Shown here piece after piece: positions 63,966 to 64,000 of a stretch of DNA of 64,000 bases (position 1 is the first letter of the stretch; the number at the start of each line of letters is the position of its first letter). The DNA lies in contig NZ_CP060828.1 of the NCBI RefSeq assembly GCF_014489635.1, positions 7,090,001 through 7,154,000 on the forward strand, given 5' to 3'. The notes under the pieces were generated by a model. That model saw only the letters and a list, made by a program, of their open reading frames with translations, was not told where the DNA came from and made no database searches. Both the position numbers and the translations under genes were made by a program. Source of the DNA: Streptomyces roseirectus. Its GTDB lineage: Bacteria; Actinomycetota; Actinomycetes; Streptomycetales; Streptomycetaceae.

Positions 63966-64000
63966 TGGGGCGGCGGTACGACCCCGAGCGGCGGCAGCGG
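63964..64000 (+). CDS. TetR-family regulator, first 12 codons only
   Basis: ATG at 63964 overlaps the SMR stop (TGATG). The visible residues MGRRYDPERRQR are a typical start of TetR repressors paired with SMR genes. The rest lies beyond the window. It is inferred to control the smr operon through the paired palindromes at 63609-63642. Confidence 0.6.

Overview
The window is a piece of an actinobacterial, almost certainly Streptomyces, chromosome. GC is very high with a strong preference for G or C at codon third positions. GTG and TTG starts are common. Streptomyces or actinobacterial marker genes are present: whiA, rbpA, opcA, a mycothiol-dependent isomerase family member, the ctaA/ctaB haem A pair and a SufR-type suf operon. 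As far as I recall, the order tkt-tal-zwf-opcA-pgl, gap-pgk-tpiA-secG, uvrC-rapZ-yvcK-whiA, uvrA and uvrB follows the conserved core region of S. coelicolor around SCO1919-SCO1967, but I could not align it.

Layout, left to right. (1) 1-4.7 kb: end of a PfkB-type kinase, psuG, a VOC protein, an O6-methylguanine-DNA methyltransferase, a secreted glycerophosphodiesterase and an MHYT membrane protein. (2) 4.7-12 kb: uvrB, then a metal and tellurite type stress block (terD, a TerD protein with an FtsK-like tail, terC behind a Mn2+ riboswitch, and a ChaA-type Ca2+/H+ antiporter). (3) 12-20 kb: an MHS-family transporter, an S66 peptidase, aroQ, a polar amino-acid ABC operon, an MBL hydrolase and a mycothiol-type isomerase. 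(4) 20-31.3 kb: uvrA, a sugar kinase, an HTH protein, and the uvrC-rapZ-yvcK-whiA operon. (5) 31.3-41 kb: a repeat-rich spacer, a large secreted M14 carboxypeptidase, gap-pgk-tpiA-secG, rbpA and an MFS exporter. (6) 40.8-47.6 kb: the reverse-strand pentose phosphate operon tkt-tal-zwf-opcA-pgl. (7) 48-55.7 kb: ctaB, a small orphan protein, an amidohydrolase, ctaA, a two-gene drug-efflux type ABC operon, a secreted GH62 arabinofuranosidase and an AAC(3)-type acetyltransferase. (8) 55.8-62.5 kb: the sufR-sufB-sufD-Rieske-sufC-sufS-sufU-sufT operon. (9) Right end: an AbfB-domain membrane protein and an SMR efflux gene overlapping the start of a TetR-type regulator cut by the window edge.

The most coherent regulatory signal is a 23-nt motif, TTGTCRGTG-N8-TANNNT, the actinobacterial LexA-independent DNA-damage (RecA-NDp) promoter. 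It occurs six times, each at the 5' end of a gene: the alkyltransferase, uvrB, terD, uvrA, uvrC and an MFS exporter. At four of them the -10 lies 6-7 nt before the start codon, which implies leaderless damage-induced mRNAs. Three members are the complete UvrABC excinuclease and one is direct alkylation repair. The terD operon and the exporter are less expected members. Other regulatory elements read directly from sequence are a yybP-ykoY riboswitch with a ribosome-site-sequestering switch before terC, a CAAC-N6-GTTG SufR site on the sufR start codon, a CebR-like operator before GH62, paired GTACG-N2-CGTAC palindromes before the SMR/TetR pair, and a GACAC-centred inverted repeat upstream of whiA. 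No tRNA, rRNA, CRISPR array, insertion sequence, prophage or biosynthetic gene cluster was seen.
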